Of a DNA stretch of 64,000 nt, positions 9,791 to 19,901 are shown piece by piece. The stretch spans positions 293,832 through 357,831 of the forward strand of contig CAJYVD010000013.1 of the NCBI GenBank assembly GCA_913778495.1, written 5' to 3'. The notes under the pieces are model-generated. The model worked only from the letters and a program-made list of their open reading frames with translations, did not search any database and had not been told where the DNA came from. Both the position numbers and the translations under genes were made by a program. How positions within the stretch are numbered: position 1 is the stretch's first letter; each line of letters begins with the position of its first letter. This DNA comes from an uncultured Pantoea sp. Its GTDB lineage: Bacteria; Pseudomonadota; Gammaproteobacteria; Enterobacterales; Enterobacteriaceae.

Positions 9791-11233
9791 ATGTCCAGAC
9801 GTCTCAGAAGAACCAAGATCGTGACAACCCTCGGCCCAGCTACCGATCGTGATAATAATCTTGAAAAAATCATCGCGGCAGGTGCCAACGTTGTTCGACT
9901 TAACTTCTCACACGGTACCCCGGAAGATCATCAGCAGCGCGCAGACAAAGTGCGCGAAATCGCGGCCAAATTAGGTCGTCATGTCGCTATCCTGGGCGAT
10001 CTGCAGGGCCCAAAAATTCGCGTTTCAACTTTTAAGGAAGGCAAAGTATTTCTGAACGTTGGCGACCGCTTTCTGCTTGATGCCAACCTGAGCAAAGGCG
10101 AAGGCGATAAAGAAAAAGTCGGTATCGATTACAAAGGCTTGCCTGAAGATGTGGTGCCGGGCGATATCCTGCTGCTGGACGATGGCCGCGTACAGCTCAA
10201 AGTGCTGAGCGTAGAAGGCGTAAAAGTGTTCACGGAAGTGACGGTGGGCGGCCCGCTCTCCAATAACAAAGGCATTAATAAGTTGGGCGGTGGTTTGTCT
10301 GCAGAAGCGCTGACCGAAAAAGACAAGCTGGATATTGTCACCGCCGCGAAAATTGGCGTGGATTACCTGGCCGTCTCCTTCCCGCGCAACGGCGAAGACA
10401 TGAATTATGCGCGTCGCCTGGCGCGTGATGCAGGCTGCGACGCAAAACTGGTGGCCAAGGTAGAACGCGCTGAGGCGGTGGCGACGCAAGAAGCCATGGA
10501 TGATATTATCCTCGCCTCTGACGTGGTGATGGTTGCCCGTGGCGATTTAGGCGTTGAGATTGGCGATCCTGAACTGGTGGGTATCCAGAAAGCGCTGATT
10601 CGCCGCGCGCGTCAGCTAAACCGCACGATCATCACCGCTACGCAAATGATGGAGTCGATGATCACCAACCCGATGCCTACACGCGCCGAAGTGATGGACG
10701 TGGCCAACGCCGTGCTGGATGGTACCGATGCGGTGATGCTTTCTGCTGAAACCGCTGCGGGTCAATACCCTGCGGAAACCGTTTCCGCGATGGCAAAAGT
10801 GTGCCTGGGCGCGGAAAAAATTCCTAGCGTGAATGTCTCCAAGCACCGTCTTGACGTGCAGTTCGATAATATCGAGGAGGCGATTGCGATGTCGGCGATG
10901 TACGCGGCCAACCATCTGCAAGGGGTTTCCGCGATTATCACCATGACGGAGTCAGGCCGCACGGCGCTGATGACCTCGCGCATTACTTCGGGCTTGCCGA
11001 TTTTCGCGATGTCGCGTCATGAACGCACTCTGAACCTGACCGCGCTGTATCGGGGCGTGACGCCGGTGTTCTTCGATAGCAACAATGACGGCGTGGCCGC
11101 CGCGCACGATGCGGTGAATCTGCTGCGCGACAAAGGTTTCCTGGTATCGGGCGATCTGGTGATCGTGACCCAAGGCGACGTGATGGCTACCACGGGCACC
11201 ACCAACACCAGCCGTGTTTTACGCGTCGATTAA
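9791..11233 (+). CDS. pykA: Pyruvate kinase II (AMP-activated type)
   Basis: A 480-residue pyruvate kinase, the same length as E. coli PykA, converting phosphoenolpyruvate and ADP to pyruvate and ATP. The N-terminus [15 protein letters not shown] and the KIR and [11 protein letters not shown] blocks of the TIM barrel are present, and the C-terminal allosteric domain is complete. PykA rather than PykF is chosen from its N-terminal sequence and its place beside zwf. The ATG follows GGAGTCCTTC. A perfect CRP-type site lies upstream, and a hairpin terminator follows. Confidence 0.96.
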   Translation: MSRRLRRTKIVTTLGPATDRDNNLEKIIAAGANVVRLNFSHGTPEDHQQRADKVREIAAKLGRHVAILGDLQGPKIRVSTFKEGKVFLNVGDRFLLDANLSKGEGDKEKVGIDYKGLPEDVVPGDILLLDDGRVQLKVLSVEGVKVFTEVTVGGPLSNNKGINKLGGGLSAEALTEKDKLDIVTAAKIGVDYLAVSFPRNGEDMNYARRLARDAGCDAKLVAKVERAEAVATQEAMDDIILASDVVMVARGDLGVEIGDPELVGIQKALIRRARQLNRTIITATQMMESMITNPMPTRAEVMDVANAVLDGTDAVMLSAETAAGQYPAETVSAMAKVCLGAEKIPSVNVSKHRLDVQFDNIEEAIAMSAMYAANHLQGVSAIITMTESGRTALMTSRITSGLPIFAMSRHERTLNLTALYRGVTPVFFDSNNDGVAAAHDAVNLLRDKGFLVSGDLVIVTQGDVMATTGTTNTSRVLRVD

Positions 11234-11273
11234 CCGTCACGCTTCTTTCACAGCGGCTGTACACCATGGACAA

Positions 11274-11300
11274 ACGCGACTGCCTGCCAGTCGCGTTTTC
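11274..11300 (+). terminator. Rho-independent terminator of pykA
   Basis: Arms ACGCGACT and AGTCGCGT (8 bp, perfect), loop GCCTGCC, followed by TTTTC. It lies between pykA and the MdfA-type gene, 40 bases after the pykA stop. Confidence 0.8.
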
Positions 11301-11321
11301 ATTTACTGACAAGGAGGCCAG

Positions 11322-12557
11322 ATGGCCCGCTATCGTCCTCTCTCACAGCTCACCGGGCGCGCCCTGCTGTTTCCTCTCGCGCTGGTGCTGTTTGAATTTG
11401 CGACCTACATCGCGCATGACATGATCCAGCCGGGTATGCTGCAGGTGACCACGGAATTTCAGGTGGGGCCTGAGTGGGTTTCTACTTCGCTTACCGCCTA
11501 TCTTATGGGCGGCGTGGTGCTGCAATGGCTGCTGGGTCCACTTTCGGACAAATATGGTCGCCGCCCTGTGCTGCTGTTGGGTATCGTTTTTTTTGCCGCC
11601 GCCTGTCTGCTCACCAATTGGGTCCAGACCATTGAGCAGTTTGTCGCCCTGCGCTTTATGCAGGGCATCAGCCTGTGCTTTATCGGTGCGGTGGGGTATG
11701 CCGCAATACAAGAGGCGTTTGAAGAGGCGCTGGCGGTACGCATGATGGCGCTGATGGCAAACGTGGCGCTTTTGGCGCCGCTGGCTGGCCCGCTAGCGGG
11801 CGCCGCGTGGCTCACGGTGGGTGACTGGCGCAGCATGTTCTGGCTGTTTGCTGCGTGTAGTCTGGTGGCGTTTGTGGTGCTGTGGCGCATCATGCCCGAG
11901 ACCGCGGGCGATCGTCATCATTCGGTTGCGCTACCCAACCTGGCGCGGGCCTATCTGCGTCTGGCGCGCGACCGGCAGATCATGTACGGCTCATTCGCCA
12001 TTGGCTTGGTGTTTATTCCCATTTTGACGTGGGTCGCGCTCTCGCCAGTGATCCTGATTCACGATGAAGGGTTATCGCGCATGCAGTACGCGCTGCTGCA
12101 GCTGCCGGTATTTCTGGCCATGATTGGCGGCAATATTACCCTGAGTAAACTCGCGGGCCGCGTACCCATTGAACAGCCGGTGAAGTTTGCCGCCTGGCCC
12201 ATTCTCCTCGGTTTAAGCATTGCGCTCATCGCAAACCTGCTGGACAGCCATACCTATTTACTGCTGACCGCCGGTCTGAGCCTTTACGCATTTGGCGCGG
12301 GCATGGTGAACGCCGGACTCTACCGGCTGACGCTTTACGCCAGCAGCGAAGGCAAAGGCAGCATCGCGGCCATGTTGGGCATGATCAGCATCCTGACGCT
12401 GGCGCTGGGCATCGAATTGGCCAAGAGCGGCTATTTCAGCGGCGGAACACCGTGGTTCAGCGCTATCAATTTTACGGCGGGTATTCTGTGGTTCGGGCTG
12501 GTCACGCTGTTCTTGCGCGAGCGTAAACGACGCAGCCACGTCGCGAGCGTCGAATAA
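11322..12557 (+). CDS. mdfA: MFS multidrug exporter of the MdfA family
   Basis: A 411-residue, 12-helix major facilitator (E. coli MdfA has 410). MdfA exports cationic and neutral drugs in exchange for protons. The key membrane-embedded acid (Glu25, in LFEFATYI) and Arg111 (in LRFMQGIS) are both kept, as are GPLSDKYGRRP (motif A) and an IGAVGYAAIQEAFEE stretch almost identical to MdfA. It follows the AAGGAGG ribosome site and the pykA terminator and is monocistronic. In E. coli mdfA lies elsewhere and pykA is next to lpxM, so this is a moved or extra copy. Substrates cannot be read from sequence. Confidence 0.9.
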   Translation: MARYRPLSQLTGRALLFPLALVLFEFATYIAHDMIQPGMLQVTTEFQVGPEWVSTSLTAYLMGGVVLQWLLGPLSDKYGRRPVLLLGIVFFAAACLLTNWVQTIEQFVALRFMQGISLCFIGAVGYAAIQEAFEEALAVRMMALMANVALLAPLAGPLAGAAWLTVGDWRSMFWLFAACSLVAFVVLWRIMPETAGDRHHSVALPNLARAYLRLARDRQIMYGSFAIGLVFIPILTWVALSPVILIHDEGLSRMQYALLQLPVFLAMIGGNITLSKLAGRVPIEQPVKFAAWPILLGLSIALIANLLDSHTYLLLTAGLSLYAFGAGMVNAGLYRLTLYASSEGKGSIAAMLGMISILTLALGIELAKSGYFSGGTPWFSAINFTAGILWFGLVTLFLRERKRRSHVASVE

Positions 12558-12559
12558 TA

Positions 12560-12582
12560 AAGGGGCCCTTGGCCCCTTTTTG
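12560..12582. terminator. Bidirectional terminator, mdfA / lpxM
   Basis: AAAGGGGCC and GGCCCCTTT around a CTT loop, with T-runs on both strands, between the two convergent stops. It can end both transcripts. Confidence 0.88.
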
Positions 12583-12583
12583 C

Positions 12584-13558
12584 TTAGTTGCGCGGAAATA
12601 ACTCTTTGCGCTTGTAGGGCTCTATATCCCCGTCTTTACGCGTTTTCAGCAGTTTTAAAATCCAGGTGTACTGCTCGGGATGCGGACGCACAAAAATCTC
12701 CACTTCCTCGTTCATGCGGCGCGCCAGCGTAACGTCGTCCGCATCCAGCAGATCGTCCATAGGCGGGCGAACGTAAATTTCCAGGCGATGCGTGGTGCTG
12801 TTATAGACCGGGAACAGAGGAACCACGCGGGCACGGCACACTTTCATCAGTCGGCCTACCGCAGGCAGCGTGGCCTTGTAGGTGGCAAAGAAATCCACAA
12901 ACTCACTGTGCTCCGCGCCGTGATCCTGATCGGGGAGATAGTAGCCGTAATAGCCTTGACGCACCGAGGCGATAAACGGTTTGATACCGTCGTTGCGCGC
13001 GTGCATCCGCCCGCCAAACCGACGGCGTACGGTATTCCAGACGTAGTCCATTAGCGGATCGCTCTGGTTGTGGAACATCGCGGCCATCTTCTGCCCTTCC
13101 GAAGCCAGCAGCATCGCCGGAATGTCCACCCCCCAACCGTGCGGCACCAGAAAAATCACGTTTTCCTGATTCGCCTGTAAGGTGTCGATGATCTCGCGGC
13201 CATGCCACTCGACGCGCTCGCGGACGCGCGCCGGATCGCGCATGCCCAATTCCGCCATCATCGCCATGGCCTGCGGCGCGGTAGCAAACATACGATCAGC
13301 AATCTCTTCTCGCTGCGCATCGCTGAGTTCCGGCAGGCAATAGTAAAGATTGATCAGCGCACGACGGCGCGCACTTTTCGCCAGCCTGCCAGCAAACTTA
13401 CCCAGTCCGCCCAGCACGGGATCGCGGACTTTCGCAGGTAACATCGCCATGCCCGCCAGCGCCCCAATCGCCAGCCAGCTGCCCCAGTATTTCGGCTTGA
13501 GAAAAGAACGTTGAAAAACGGGAATGAACTCACTGTTATTTTTTTTTCGGGTTTCCAT
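12584..13558 (-). CDS. lpxM: Lipid A biosynthesis myristoyltransferase
   Basis: A 324-residue inner-membrane acyltransferase (E. coli LpxM/MsbB has 323) that adds the second secondary acyl chain to Kdo2-lipid A. A membrane anchor is seen near residues 24-42 ([16 protein letters not shown]). The catalytic HX4D is His140-Asp145 (HGWGVD). The start ATG follows GAGGCGAGTGC. It is transcribed alone, towards the mdfA terminator. The acyl chain preference cannot be told from sequence. Confidence 0.95.
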   Translation of the reverse strand: METRKKNNSEFIPVFQRSFLKPKYWGSWLAIGALAGMAMLPAKVRDPVLGGLGKFAGRLAKSARRRALINLYYCLPELSDAQREEIADRMFATAPQAMAMMAELGMRDPARVRERVEWHGREIIDTLQANQENVIFLVPHGWGVDIPAMLLASEGQKMAAMFHNQSDPLMDYVWNTVRRRFGGRMHARNDGIKPFIASVRQGYYGYYLPDQDHGAEHSEFVDFFATYKATLPAVGRLMKVCRARVVPLFPVYNSTTHRLEIYVRPPMDDLLDADDVTLARRMNEEVEIFVRPHPEQYTWILKLLKTRKDGDIEPYKRKELFPRN

Positions 13559-13632
13559 GCACTCGCCTCTGAAAATGACGGCTCAATGATAGTGACGACG
13601 GTTAAATTTGCAATCATCCAGCCGCAGATAGC

Positions 13633-13662
13633 AAAAAACCGACGTTTTTCGCGTCGGTTTTT
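13633..13662 (-). terminator. Rho-independent terminator of znuA-mepM
   Basis: Stem AAAACCGACG/CGTCGGTTTT with loop TTTTTCG and six T on the minus strand, 24 bases beyond the mepM stop. Confidence 0.88.
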
Positions 13663-13685
13663 GCACTTACAGCGGCGTCAGACTG

Positions 13686-15014
13686 TTATTTGAACGTAAG
13701 CTGAGGCAGATAATTTTTCACCTGCGTCAGATAGGTGCTGCGCTCTTTGCCGGTCAAGCCTTCCATGCGTGGCAGCTTGGCGGTGAGCGGATTAACCGCC
13801 TGATTGTTGATCCACACTTCGTAGTGCAGATGGGGGCCGGTTGAGCGTCCTGTGTTGCCCGAAAGCGCAATGCGATCGCCACGCTTCACTTTTTGACCCG
13901 GCTTCACCAACGCCTTGCTGAGGTGCATATAGCGCGTCATGTACTGGCGACCATGGCGAATCGCCACATAGTTGCCGGCGGCCCCGCCGTTTTTCGCCAT
14001 CACCACTTCGCCATCGCCAACCGCCAGCACGGGCGTGCCAATCGGTAGCGCAAAGTCCACGCCGCGGTGCGGTGCAATACGACCGGTGACAGGATTGAGG
14101 CGACGCGGATTAAAGTTCGACGATACGCGATACTGCTTCACCGTTGGGAAACGCATAAATCCGCGCGCCAGGCCTGAGCCGTTGCGATCGTAGAATTTGC
14201 CATCTTCCGCCCGGAACGCGTAATAGTCTTTACCGCCGGTGCGCAAGCGCACGCCAAGTAGCTGACTCTGCGCACTTTTACCGTCCAACATCTCACGCGA
14301 CATCAACACGCTAAATTCATCACCGGCACGCAGCTTACGGAAGTCCATCTGCCACTGCATCGCCTTGATGACGCTACTGGCTTCAGCGCCGGTCAAACCT
14401 GCACGCTGAGCGCTGGCGGCAAAACTGCCTCGTACTTCGCCTTTCAAAACGCTGTTTTGCCACTCGCCCTTCTGCATCTGCTGCTGCATAGTGAAGGTGC
14501 CATTCGGCTGACGCGTATAAACGCGCGTTTCGCGGCGGTCAATTTCCCAGGTGAAATCCTGCAGTTGCCCCTGCTCACTGAGCGTCCAACTTAACTGCTG
14601 GCCAATACGCAGCGTACGGAGATCTTTGTCACTGCTAACCAGCGCATTGATATCACTGAGGTCAATACCATACTGATTAAGCGCACTGCTGAGGGTATCA
14701 CCCGCTGAAACGGTGTAATCATGTGCGTCAGGCGCGTCAGGAACATCGTTATCGATGTCATCAGCGGGAATGTCATCTTCGGGTGCCGCCGTGGTTTGAT
14801 CCAACGGCTCACTGGCTTCCGGGAGCAGATTACGCAGGGCGTTTTTGTCTAGCGTAATGTCTTTGACGATCGGTGCGACGTCGCGTGGATGATAAACATA
14901 AGGCCGCCAAACAGCGACGGCTAACGTAACGACGGTTAATGACCCCAGCATAACGCGGTGGGGGCGCGGCAAATTATTAAATGCGAGGGCGACAGAGCGG
15001 GCTATCTGCTGCAC
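13686..15014 (-). CDS. mepM: Murein DD-endopeptidase MepM (LysM + M23)
   Basis: A 442-residue cell-wall hydrolase (E. coli MepM/YebA has 440) that cuts D-Ala-mDAP cross-links so new glycan can be inserted. A membrane anchor lies near residues 20-40, then a LysM-type domain (VSAGDTLSSALNQYG, about 100-145) and a C-terminal M23 domain with HRGVDFALP and GPHLHYEVWINNQAVNPL zinc ligands. The start is GTG at 15014, behind AGGAATAGGT. It lies 14 bases after znuA on the same strand, so this zinc enzyme is likely co-expressed with the zinc-binding protein from the Zur-controlled promoter. Confidence 0.95.
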   Translation of the reverse strand: MQQIARSVALAFNNLPRPHRVMLGSLTVVTLAVAVWRPYVYHPRDVAPIVKDITLDKNALRNLLPEASEPLDQTTAAPEDDIPADDIDNDVPDAPDAHDYTVSAGDTLSSALNQYGIDLSDINALVSSDKDLRTLRIGQQLSWTLSEQGQLQDFTWEIDRRETRVYTRQPNGTFTMQQQMQKGEWQNSVLKGEVRGSFAASAQRAGLTGAEASSVIKAMQWQMDFRKLRAGDEFSVLMSREMLDGKSAQSQLLGVRLRTGGKDYYAFRAEDGKFYDRNGSGLARGFMRFPTVKQYRVSSNFNPRRLNPVTGRIAPHRGVDFALPIGTPVLAVGDGEVVMAKNGGAAGNYVAIRHGRQYMTRYMHLSKALVKPGQKVKRGDRIALSGNTGRSTGPHLHYEVWINNQAVNPLTAKLPRMEGLTGKERSTYLTQVKNYLPQLTFK

Positions 15015-15028
15015 TTTTACCTATTCCT

Positions 15029-16000
15029 CTATGCTCCATTCAGACAGCTCGCATACTGGCTCGACAGCTGTGAGAGGAAGGTCACATAGCTGTCTTTGGT
15101 TAAGCTGATCCCCATGCCCAGCGGATCAAGCGTACCTTTGCGTACGTTTGTTCCGCGTGACACAGCATCGATAACGGCTGGTCTGAATTGTGGTTCAGCG
15201 AAAACGCACACGGCTTTCTGCTCAACCAACTGTGTTCGTATTTGATGTAAACGCTGGGCGCCCGGTTGGATCTCAGGGTTGACGGTGAAATGACCTAATG
15301 GTGACAAACCGTAATGTTTCTCAAAGTAGCTGTAAGCATCGTGAAAAACGAAATAGCCCTTACTTCTTACCGGCGCAAGCTGCGCGCCAATGTGCTTATC
15401 TGCGTCCGCTAAGGCTGCTTCAAAGTGCTGCAGGTTGGCGTCCAGTTTGGCTTTGCTTTGCGGCATAAGTTCCAATAATTTTCCATGGATTGCAACCGCA
15501 GATTGTTTCGCGATCTCGGGAGACATCCATAAATGCATGTTAAATTCGCCGTGATGGTGATGTTCATGAGACACGTCTGGTTGTTCGGAAATTTCCGATT
15601 TCGCTTCATTAGCGTGATCGTGCTCATGGTCGTCGTCATCTTCAGCACCGCTAATCAATTGCGATTTCACCTCGGGCATGGCCGCAATCTCCAGATTTTT
15701 CGCGGCCGGGAGCGCAGCGGCGGGCCGGGTCAGAAAGGCTTCCATTTCCGGGCCAACCCACACCACTAAGTCTGCGTTTTTAATACGTTTTACATCGGAG
15801 GGGCGCAGCGCGTAATCATGTTCTGATGCGCCATCGGGCAGCAGTACGTCCACGGGCGTGACGCCATCGGCAATCGCGGCAGCAATGAACCCGAGGGGTT
15901 TAATCGACGCGACCACGTCAGCACGGGCGGACAACGAAAAAGTGGTCGCCAACGCGGCGGTAGCAACAGTGAAAGCAAGGCGGGGGTTAATATGTAACAT
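15029..16000 (-). CDS. znuA: Zinc ABC transporter periplasmic binding protein
   Basis: A 323-residue SBP of cluster A-I. Residues 1-27 are a signal peptide. The first domain holds the zinc His in SEHDYAL, then a His/Asp-rich loop at about 123-152 ([11 protein letters not shown] and [13 protein letters not shown]), which is typical of ZnuA and thought to gather zinc. It delivers Zn2+ to ZnuBC. It is divergent from znuC, with a Zur box in the 76-base gap, and mepM follows on the same strand. Confidence 0.96.
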   Translation of the reverse strand: MLHINPRLAFTVATAALATTFSLSARADVVASIKPLGFIAAAIADGVTPVDVLLPDGASEHDYALRPSDVKRIKNADLVVWVGPEMEAFLTRPAAALPAAKNLEIAAMPEVKSQLISGAEDDDDHEHDHANEAKSEISEQPDVSHEHHHHGEFNMHLWMSPEIAKQSAVAIHGKLLELMPQSKAKLDANLQHFEAALADADKHIGAQLAPVRSKGYFVFHDAYSYFEKHYGLSPLGHFTVNPEIQPGAQRLHQIRTQLVEQKAVCVFAEPQFRPAVIDAVSRGTNVRKGTLDPLGMGISLTKDSYVTFLSQLSSQYASCLNGA

Positions 16001-16030
16001 AATGCGTCATTCCATCGTGACCGGTTGATG

Positions 16031-16051
16031 GAATGTGATATTATAACATTC
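16031..16051. promoter_or_regulatory. Zur operator between znuA and znuC
   Basis: GAATGT-N9-ACATTC, an AT-rich palindrome (GAATGTGATATTATAACATT plus C), closely matches the enterobacterial znu Zur box. It sits centrally in the divergent gap, so zinc-loaded Zur can repress both znuA-mepM and znuCB at once. Confidence 0.88.
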
Positions 16052-16076
16052 GAAATTCAATGCAACCGTAAATCTT

Positions 16077-16832
16077 ATGTCGCCACTTGTTACACTTGAA
16101 AACATTTCCGTGCAGTTTGCACAGCGTCAGGTGCTGAGTAAGGTCAGCTTGTCGCTGATGCCGGGCAAAATCCTTACGCTGCTTGGCCCCAATGGTGCTG
16201 GCAAATCGACGCTGGTGCGCACGGTGCTGGGCCTGCTGCCCCCCACCAGCGGTAGCGTGAAGCGTCTGCCCGGCTTACGAATTGGCTATGTCCCCCAAAA
16301 GCTGCATATCGATCCCACTTTGCCAATCAGCGTCGAGCGCTTTATGCGCCTGTCCCGCGGTACCGCGCGCAGCGCTATCCTCCCAGCGCTGAACCGCGTT
16401 CAGGCGGGGCATTTACTGCATGCGCCACTGCAAAAGCTCTCCGGTGGCGAAACGCAACGCGTGCTGCTGGCGCGCGCCTTGCTCAATCAGCCTCAATTGC
16501 TGGTGCTCGACGAGCCCACGCAAGGTGTGGATGTCAACGGCCAGGTGGCGCTCTATGATCTGATCGATCAGCTACGGCAAGAGCTTCACTGCGGCGTGCT
16601 GATGGTGTCGCACGACCTGCATTTAGTGATGGCCAAAACCGATGAGGTGCTGTGTCTCAATCACCATATTTGTTGTTCAGGCACGCCAGAAGCGGTCTCT
16701 CAGCATCCAGAATTTATTGCGATGTTTGGTCCGCGTGGCGCCCAACAGCTCGCCATTTACCGCCATCACCATAATCACCGTCACGATTTACAGGGACGCA
16801 TCGTTCTGCGCAAAGGAAAGGCTTCGTCATGA
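16077..16832 (+). CDS. znuC: Zinc ABC transporter ATPase
   Basis: A 251-residue ABC ATPase (E. coli ZnuC has 251). Walker [10 protein letters not shown] is at residues 37-45, the LSGGETQR signature and the LVLDEPT Walker B are intact, and the switch His is in MVSHDLHLV. The tail is His-rich ([10 protein letters not shown]), a feature of ZnuC that may sense or bind zinc. It drives Zn2+ uptake through ZnuB. Its stop overlaps the znuB start by four bases, so the two are coupled, and Zur control acts from the shared upstream gap. Confidence 0.96.
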   Translation: MSPLVTLENISVQFAQRQVLSKVSLSLMPGKILTLLGPNGAGKSTLVRTVLGLLPPTSGSVKRLPGLRIGYVPQKLHIDPTLPISVERFMRLSRGTARSAILPALNRVQAGHLLHAPLQKLSGGETQRVLLARALLNQPQLLVLDEPTQGVDVNGQVALYDLIDQLRQELHCGVLMVSHDLHLVMAKTDEVLCLNHHICCSGTPEAVSQHPEFIAMFGPRGAQQLAIYRHHHNHRHDLQGRIVLRKGKASS

Positions 16833-17614
16833 TTGAACTGTTACTTCCCGGCTGGCTCGGCGGCGTTTTGCTCGCGCTGGCCGCCGGTCCGCTGGGTTCG
16901 TTTGTGGTGTGGCGCCGCATGTCTTATTTCGGCGACACCCTCGCCCACGCCTCGCTGCTCGGCGTGGCCTTTGGGCTTCTGCTCAACGTCAATCCGGGGT
17001 ATGCGGTGATTGCGGTGACCGTTTGCCTGGCACTGGGCTTAGTGTGGCTGGAGCGGCGCCCGCATCTGGCCATCGATACGCTGCTGGGCATCATGGCACA
17101 TAGCGCGCTGTCGCTGGGGCTGGTCGTGGTAAGTTTGATGCAAGGCGTTCGCGTCGATCTGATGGCTTACCTGTTTGGTGATTTGCTGGCCATCACGCCG
17201 CAGGATTTAGCGATCATGAGCGGCGGTGTGGCCGTGGTATTGGCGGTGATGGCATGGCAGTGGCGCGCCTTGCTTGCCATGACCATTAGCCCTGAACTGG
17301 CTCAGGTGGACGGCGTCAACTTACACCGCACCCGCATGCTCCTGATGCTGGTCACGGCGGTCACGATTGGCGTAGCCATGAAGTTTGTCGGCGCGCTGAT
17401 CATCACCTCGCTGCTGATCATACCCGCCGCTACCGCACGCCGCTTCGCCCGATCGCCGGAGCAGATGGCAGGCGTGGCGGTGCTGGCGGGCGTGATCGCG
17501 GTGACAGGCGGCCTGGCTTTCTCTGCCAGCTACGATACGCCTGCCGGCCCGTCGGTAGTGCTGTGCGCAGCGCTGCTGTTTGCCGCCAGTATGGTGAAGA
17601 AACCGGCGGTATGA
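16829..17614 (+). CDS. znuB: Zinc ABC transporter permease
   Basis: A 261-residue membrane protein of the ABC-3 family with about eight helices (E. coli ZnuB has 261). The early [20 protein letters not shown] block is the conserved family start and presumably contacts ZnuC. It forms the inner-membrane channel for Zn2+. It overlaps znuC by four bases and ends facing ruvB, with a perfect eight-base inverted repeat across the two stops. Confidence 0.95.
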   Translation: MIELLLPGWLGGVLLALAAGPLGSFVVWRRMSYFGDTLAHASLLGVAFGLLLNVNPGYAVIAVTVCLALGLVWLERRPHLAIDTLLGIMAHSALSLGLVVVSLMQGVRVDLMAYLFGDLLAITPQDLAIMSGGVAVVLAVMAWQWRALLAMTISPELAQVDGVNLHRTRMLLMLVTAVTIGVAMKFVGALIITSLLIIPAATARRFARSPEQMAGVAVLAGVIAVTGGLAFSASYDTPAGPSVVLCAALLFAASMVKKPAV

Positions 17615-17622
17615 CGCCGGTT
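17601..17622. terminator. Inverted repeat spanning the znuB and ruvB stops
   Basis: AACCGGCG and CGCCGGTT (8 bp, perfect) with a six-base loop containing the znuB stop; the second arm runs into the ruvB stop. No T-run follows, so it is only a possible terminator. Confidence 0.4.
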
Positions 17623-18625
17623 AGCCTTCGCGGGTAATGCCAAAATGCTGATAGGCATGCTGCGTGGCCATACGACCGCGTGGCGTGCGCTGAATGAATC
17701 CTTGCTGGATGAGGAAGGGTTCAATCACATCCTCAATGGTTTCCCGCTCCTCACCGATGGCCGCCGCCAGATTATCCAGCCCTACCGGTCCGCCCATGAA
17801 CTTATCGATGATGGCGAGCAACAGTTTGCGATCCATATAGTCGAAGCCTTGGCTGTCAACGTTGAGCATATCCAGCGCGCTGGCGGCCACTTCACCGCTC
17901 ATATTGCCATTGGCACGGACTTCTGCGAAATCGCGCACGCGTCGCAGCAGGCGGTTGGCGATACGCGGCGTACCGCGCGCGCGGCATGCCACTTCCCGCG
18001 CGCCCTCTTCGCTCAGCACCAGCCCTAGGCAAGCGGCGCTGCGGCTCACGATATGCTGCAGATCGGCCACGTTGTAAAATTCGAGACGCTGCACGATGCC
18101 AAAGCGATCGCGCAGCGGGGAAGTAAGCGATCCCGCGCGCGTGGTAGCGCCGATCAACGTGAACGGCGGCAGATCAAGTTTGATAGAGCGCGCCGCCGGC
18201 CCTTCGCCGATCATAATATCCAGCTGATAGTCTTCCATCGCTGGATAGAGCACCTCTTCCACCACGGGCGACAGGCGATGAATTTCATCAATGAACAGGA
18301 CGTCGTGAGGTTCAAGATTGGTGAGCATGGCGGCCAAATCGCCCGCCTTCTCCAGCACCGGCCCGGATGTCGTGCGCAGATTTACGCCCATTTCATTGGC
18401 CACGATGTTCGCCAGCGTGGTTTTGCCCAGACCGGGTGGACCAAAAATCAGCAGATGATCCAGCGCATCCCCGCGCAGTTTGGCCGCCTTGATGAAAATC
18501 TCCATCTGCTCGCGCACCTGGGGCTGCCCGACATATTCCGTCAGCAATTTAGGGCGGATGGCGCGATCCAGGCTCTCTTCTTCCGTGTAAGCGCTGCCCG
18601 ACACCAGACGATCGGCTTCTATCAT
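17621..18625 (-). CDS. ruvB: Holliday junction branch migration ATPase RuvB
   Basis: A 334-residue AAA+ motor (E. coli RuvB has 336) that pumps DNA through the RuvA-bound junction. Walker A GPPGLGKT is at residues 62-69, Walker B is LFIDEIHRL, and the sensor and arginine-finger region [18 protein letters not shown] is present. A C-terminal winged helix includes [10 protein letters not shown]. It follows ruvA after seven bases, and both should be induced by DNA damage from the LexA-box promoter upstream of ruvA. Confidence 0.97.
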   Translation of the reverse strand: MIEADRLVSGSAYTEEESLDRAIRPKLLTEYVGQPQVREQMEIFIKAAKLRGDALDHLLIFGPPGLGKTTLANIVANEMGVNLRTTSGPVLEKAGDLAAMLTNLEPHDVLFIDEIHRLSPVVEEVLYPAMEDYQLDIMIGEGPAARSIKLDLPPFTLIGATTRAGSLTSPLRDRFGIVQRLEFYNVADLQHIVSRSAACLGLVLSEEGAREVACRARGTPRIANRLLRRVRDFAEVRANGNMSGEVAASALDMLNVDSQGFDYMDRKLLLAIIDKFMGGPVGLDNLAAAIGEERETIEDVIEPFLIQQGFIQRTPRGRMATQHAYQHFGITREG

Positions 18626-18632
18626 GATGACC

Positions 18633-19247
18633 TCAAATAGCTGCGCGCAGCGCTTCGCGAATCAGCGTTTCGCAATCTGCATCCGGTTTGCCTACTTTAC
18701 TGACCATGCGGCTGGCTTCTTGCGGTTTATAGCCCAGTGCCACCAGCGCCGCTACCGCCTCAGACTCAGCATCGTTGCTCTCCGGCGCGGCTGAAGGCGT
18801 GCTCAGCGTGAAGGTCGAGTCGCCGCCAAACAGATCGCCGTGCATACCTTTAAAGCGGTCTTTCATTTCGACCACCAGACGCTCTGCGGTCTTTTTACCC
18901 ACGCCGGGCAGTTTCACCAGCGAGGCAATCTCTTCGCGCTCAACGGCCGTTACAAACTGCTGCGCTGACATGCCGGAAAGAATCGCCAGCGCGAGTTTAG
19001 GCCCTACGCCGTTGACTTTGATCAGCTCGCGAAACAGCGCTCGCTCCTGTTTGCTGTTAAAACCAAACAGGAGCTGGGCGTCCTCACGCACCACAAACTG
19101 CGTGAAAATGATGGCTTCCTGCTGAATGTCGGGCAGCTCATAAAAGCAGGTCATGGGCATGTGCACTTCATAACCGACGCCATTTGCCTCAATCAGCACC
19201 AGCGGCGGCTGTTTTTCCAGAATATAGCCTCGTAAGCGACCAATCAC
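18633..19247 (-). CDS. ruvA: Holliday junction recognition protein RuvA
   Basis: A 204-residue protein (E. coli RuvA has 203) that forms the tetramer seating four-way junctions. The OB domain is N-terminal, two helix-hairpin-helix motifs follow ([13 protein letters not shown] and [13 protein letters not shown]), and domain III at the C-terminus ([16 protein letters not shown]) binds RuvB. The start codon is GTG at 19247, chosen because AAGGAG lies seven bases upstream and the family N-terminus MIGRLRG starts there. The promoter region contains a LexA box. E. coli yebB, which lies between ruvC and ruvA, is missing here. Confidence 0.97.
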   Translation of the reverse strand: MIGRLRGYILEKQPPLVLIEANGVGYEVHMPMTCFYELPDIQQEAIIFTQFVVREDAQLLFGFNSKQERALFRELIKVNGVGPKLALAILSGMSAQQFVTAVEREEIASLVKLPGVGKKTAERLVVEMKDRFKGMHGDLFGGDSTFTLSTPSAAPESNDAESEAVAALVALGYKPQEASRMVSKVGKPDADCETLIREALRAAI

Positions 19248-19290
19248 CGAGCAGCTCCTTAATCGTTGAATCAGCGACGTTATATACCAT

Positions 19291-19316
19291 AAAAAAGGCT
19301 GGATGAATATCCAGCC
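19291..19316 (-). terminator. ruvC terminator
   Basis: Arms GGCTGGAT and ATCCAGCC (8 bp) with a GAAT loop, followed by six T on the minus strand, 18 bases after the ruvC stop. The same bases contain the LexA box of ruvAB. Confidence 0.82.
19299..19314. promoter_or_regulatory. LexA (SOS) box of ruvAB, embedded in the ruvC terminator
   Basis: CTGGATGAATATCCAG has the required CTG-N10-CAG and an AT-rich centre, and resembles the known E. coli ruv operator. It lies about 50 bases upstream of the ruvA GTG. LexA control of ruvAB is established in E. coli; here it is inferred from the site. Confidence 0.82.
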
Positions 19317-19333
19317 TCGAAAACGTGCGTGAT

Positions 19334-19864
19334 TTATCCGCCCGACCGTAATCGCCCGCGCGTCATCACCAGCTTGGTATCGCTCATGCGCGCCGTGTTT
19401 TGGCTAAGATGACAGTGCGTAATGGCAATCGCCAACGCATCCGCAGCATCCGCCTGCGGGTTGGCCGGCAGTTTCAGTAAGGTGCGCACCATGTGCTGTA
19501 CCTGACTTTTTTCTGCACCGCCGGTGCCGGTCACGGTTTGTTTCACCTGACGCGCCGCGTACTCAAACACCGGCAGATCAAGGTTCACCGCCGCCACAAT
19601 CGCTGCGCCGCGCGCCTGGCCCAGCTTGAGCGCAGAGTCAGCGTTTTTGGCCATGAACACCTGCTCGATGGCGAAATAATCGGGCGAGAACTGCGTGATA
19701 ATCTCGCTCACGCCTGCATAGATAAGTTTGAGACGGGAAGGAAGATCGGTGACGCTCGTGCGGATACAGCCGCTGCCGAGGTACGTCAGCTGGCGGCCCA
19801 CCTGACGAATCACGCCATAGCCGGTGACGCGCGAGCCGGGATCGATCCCGAGAATAACGGTCAT
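19334..19864 (-). CDS. ruvC: Holliday junction resolvase RuvC
   Basis: A 176-residue RNase H-fold nuclease (E. coli RuvC has 173) that cuts junctions symmetrically in the RuvABC complex. The four acidic catalytic residues are all visible: Asp8 (GIDPGS), Glu67 (AIEQVF), Asp139 and Asp142 ([10 protein letters not shown]). It lies 37 bases downstream of yebC on the same strand, and a terminator separates it from ruvA, so it is probably not SOS-induced with ruvAB. Confidence 0.97.
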   Translation of the reverse strand: MTVILGIDPGSRVTGYGVIRQVGRQLTYLGSGCIRTSVTDLPSRLKLIYAGVSEIITQFSPDYFAIEQVFMAKNADSALKLGQARGAAIVAAVNLDLPVFEYAARQVKQTVTGTGGAEKSQVQHMVRTLLKLPANPQADAADALAIAITHCHLSQNTARMSDTKLVMTRGRLRSGG

Positions 19865-19901
19865 AGCGCGTCTCCGGCTTGGTTTTTTTCAGGACACGCC
19901 A

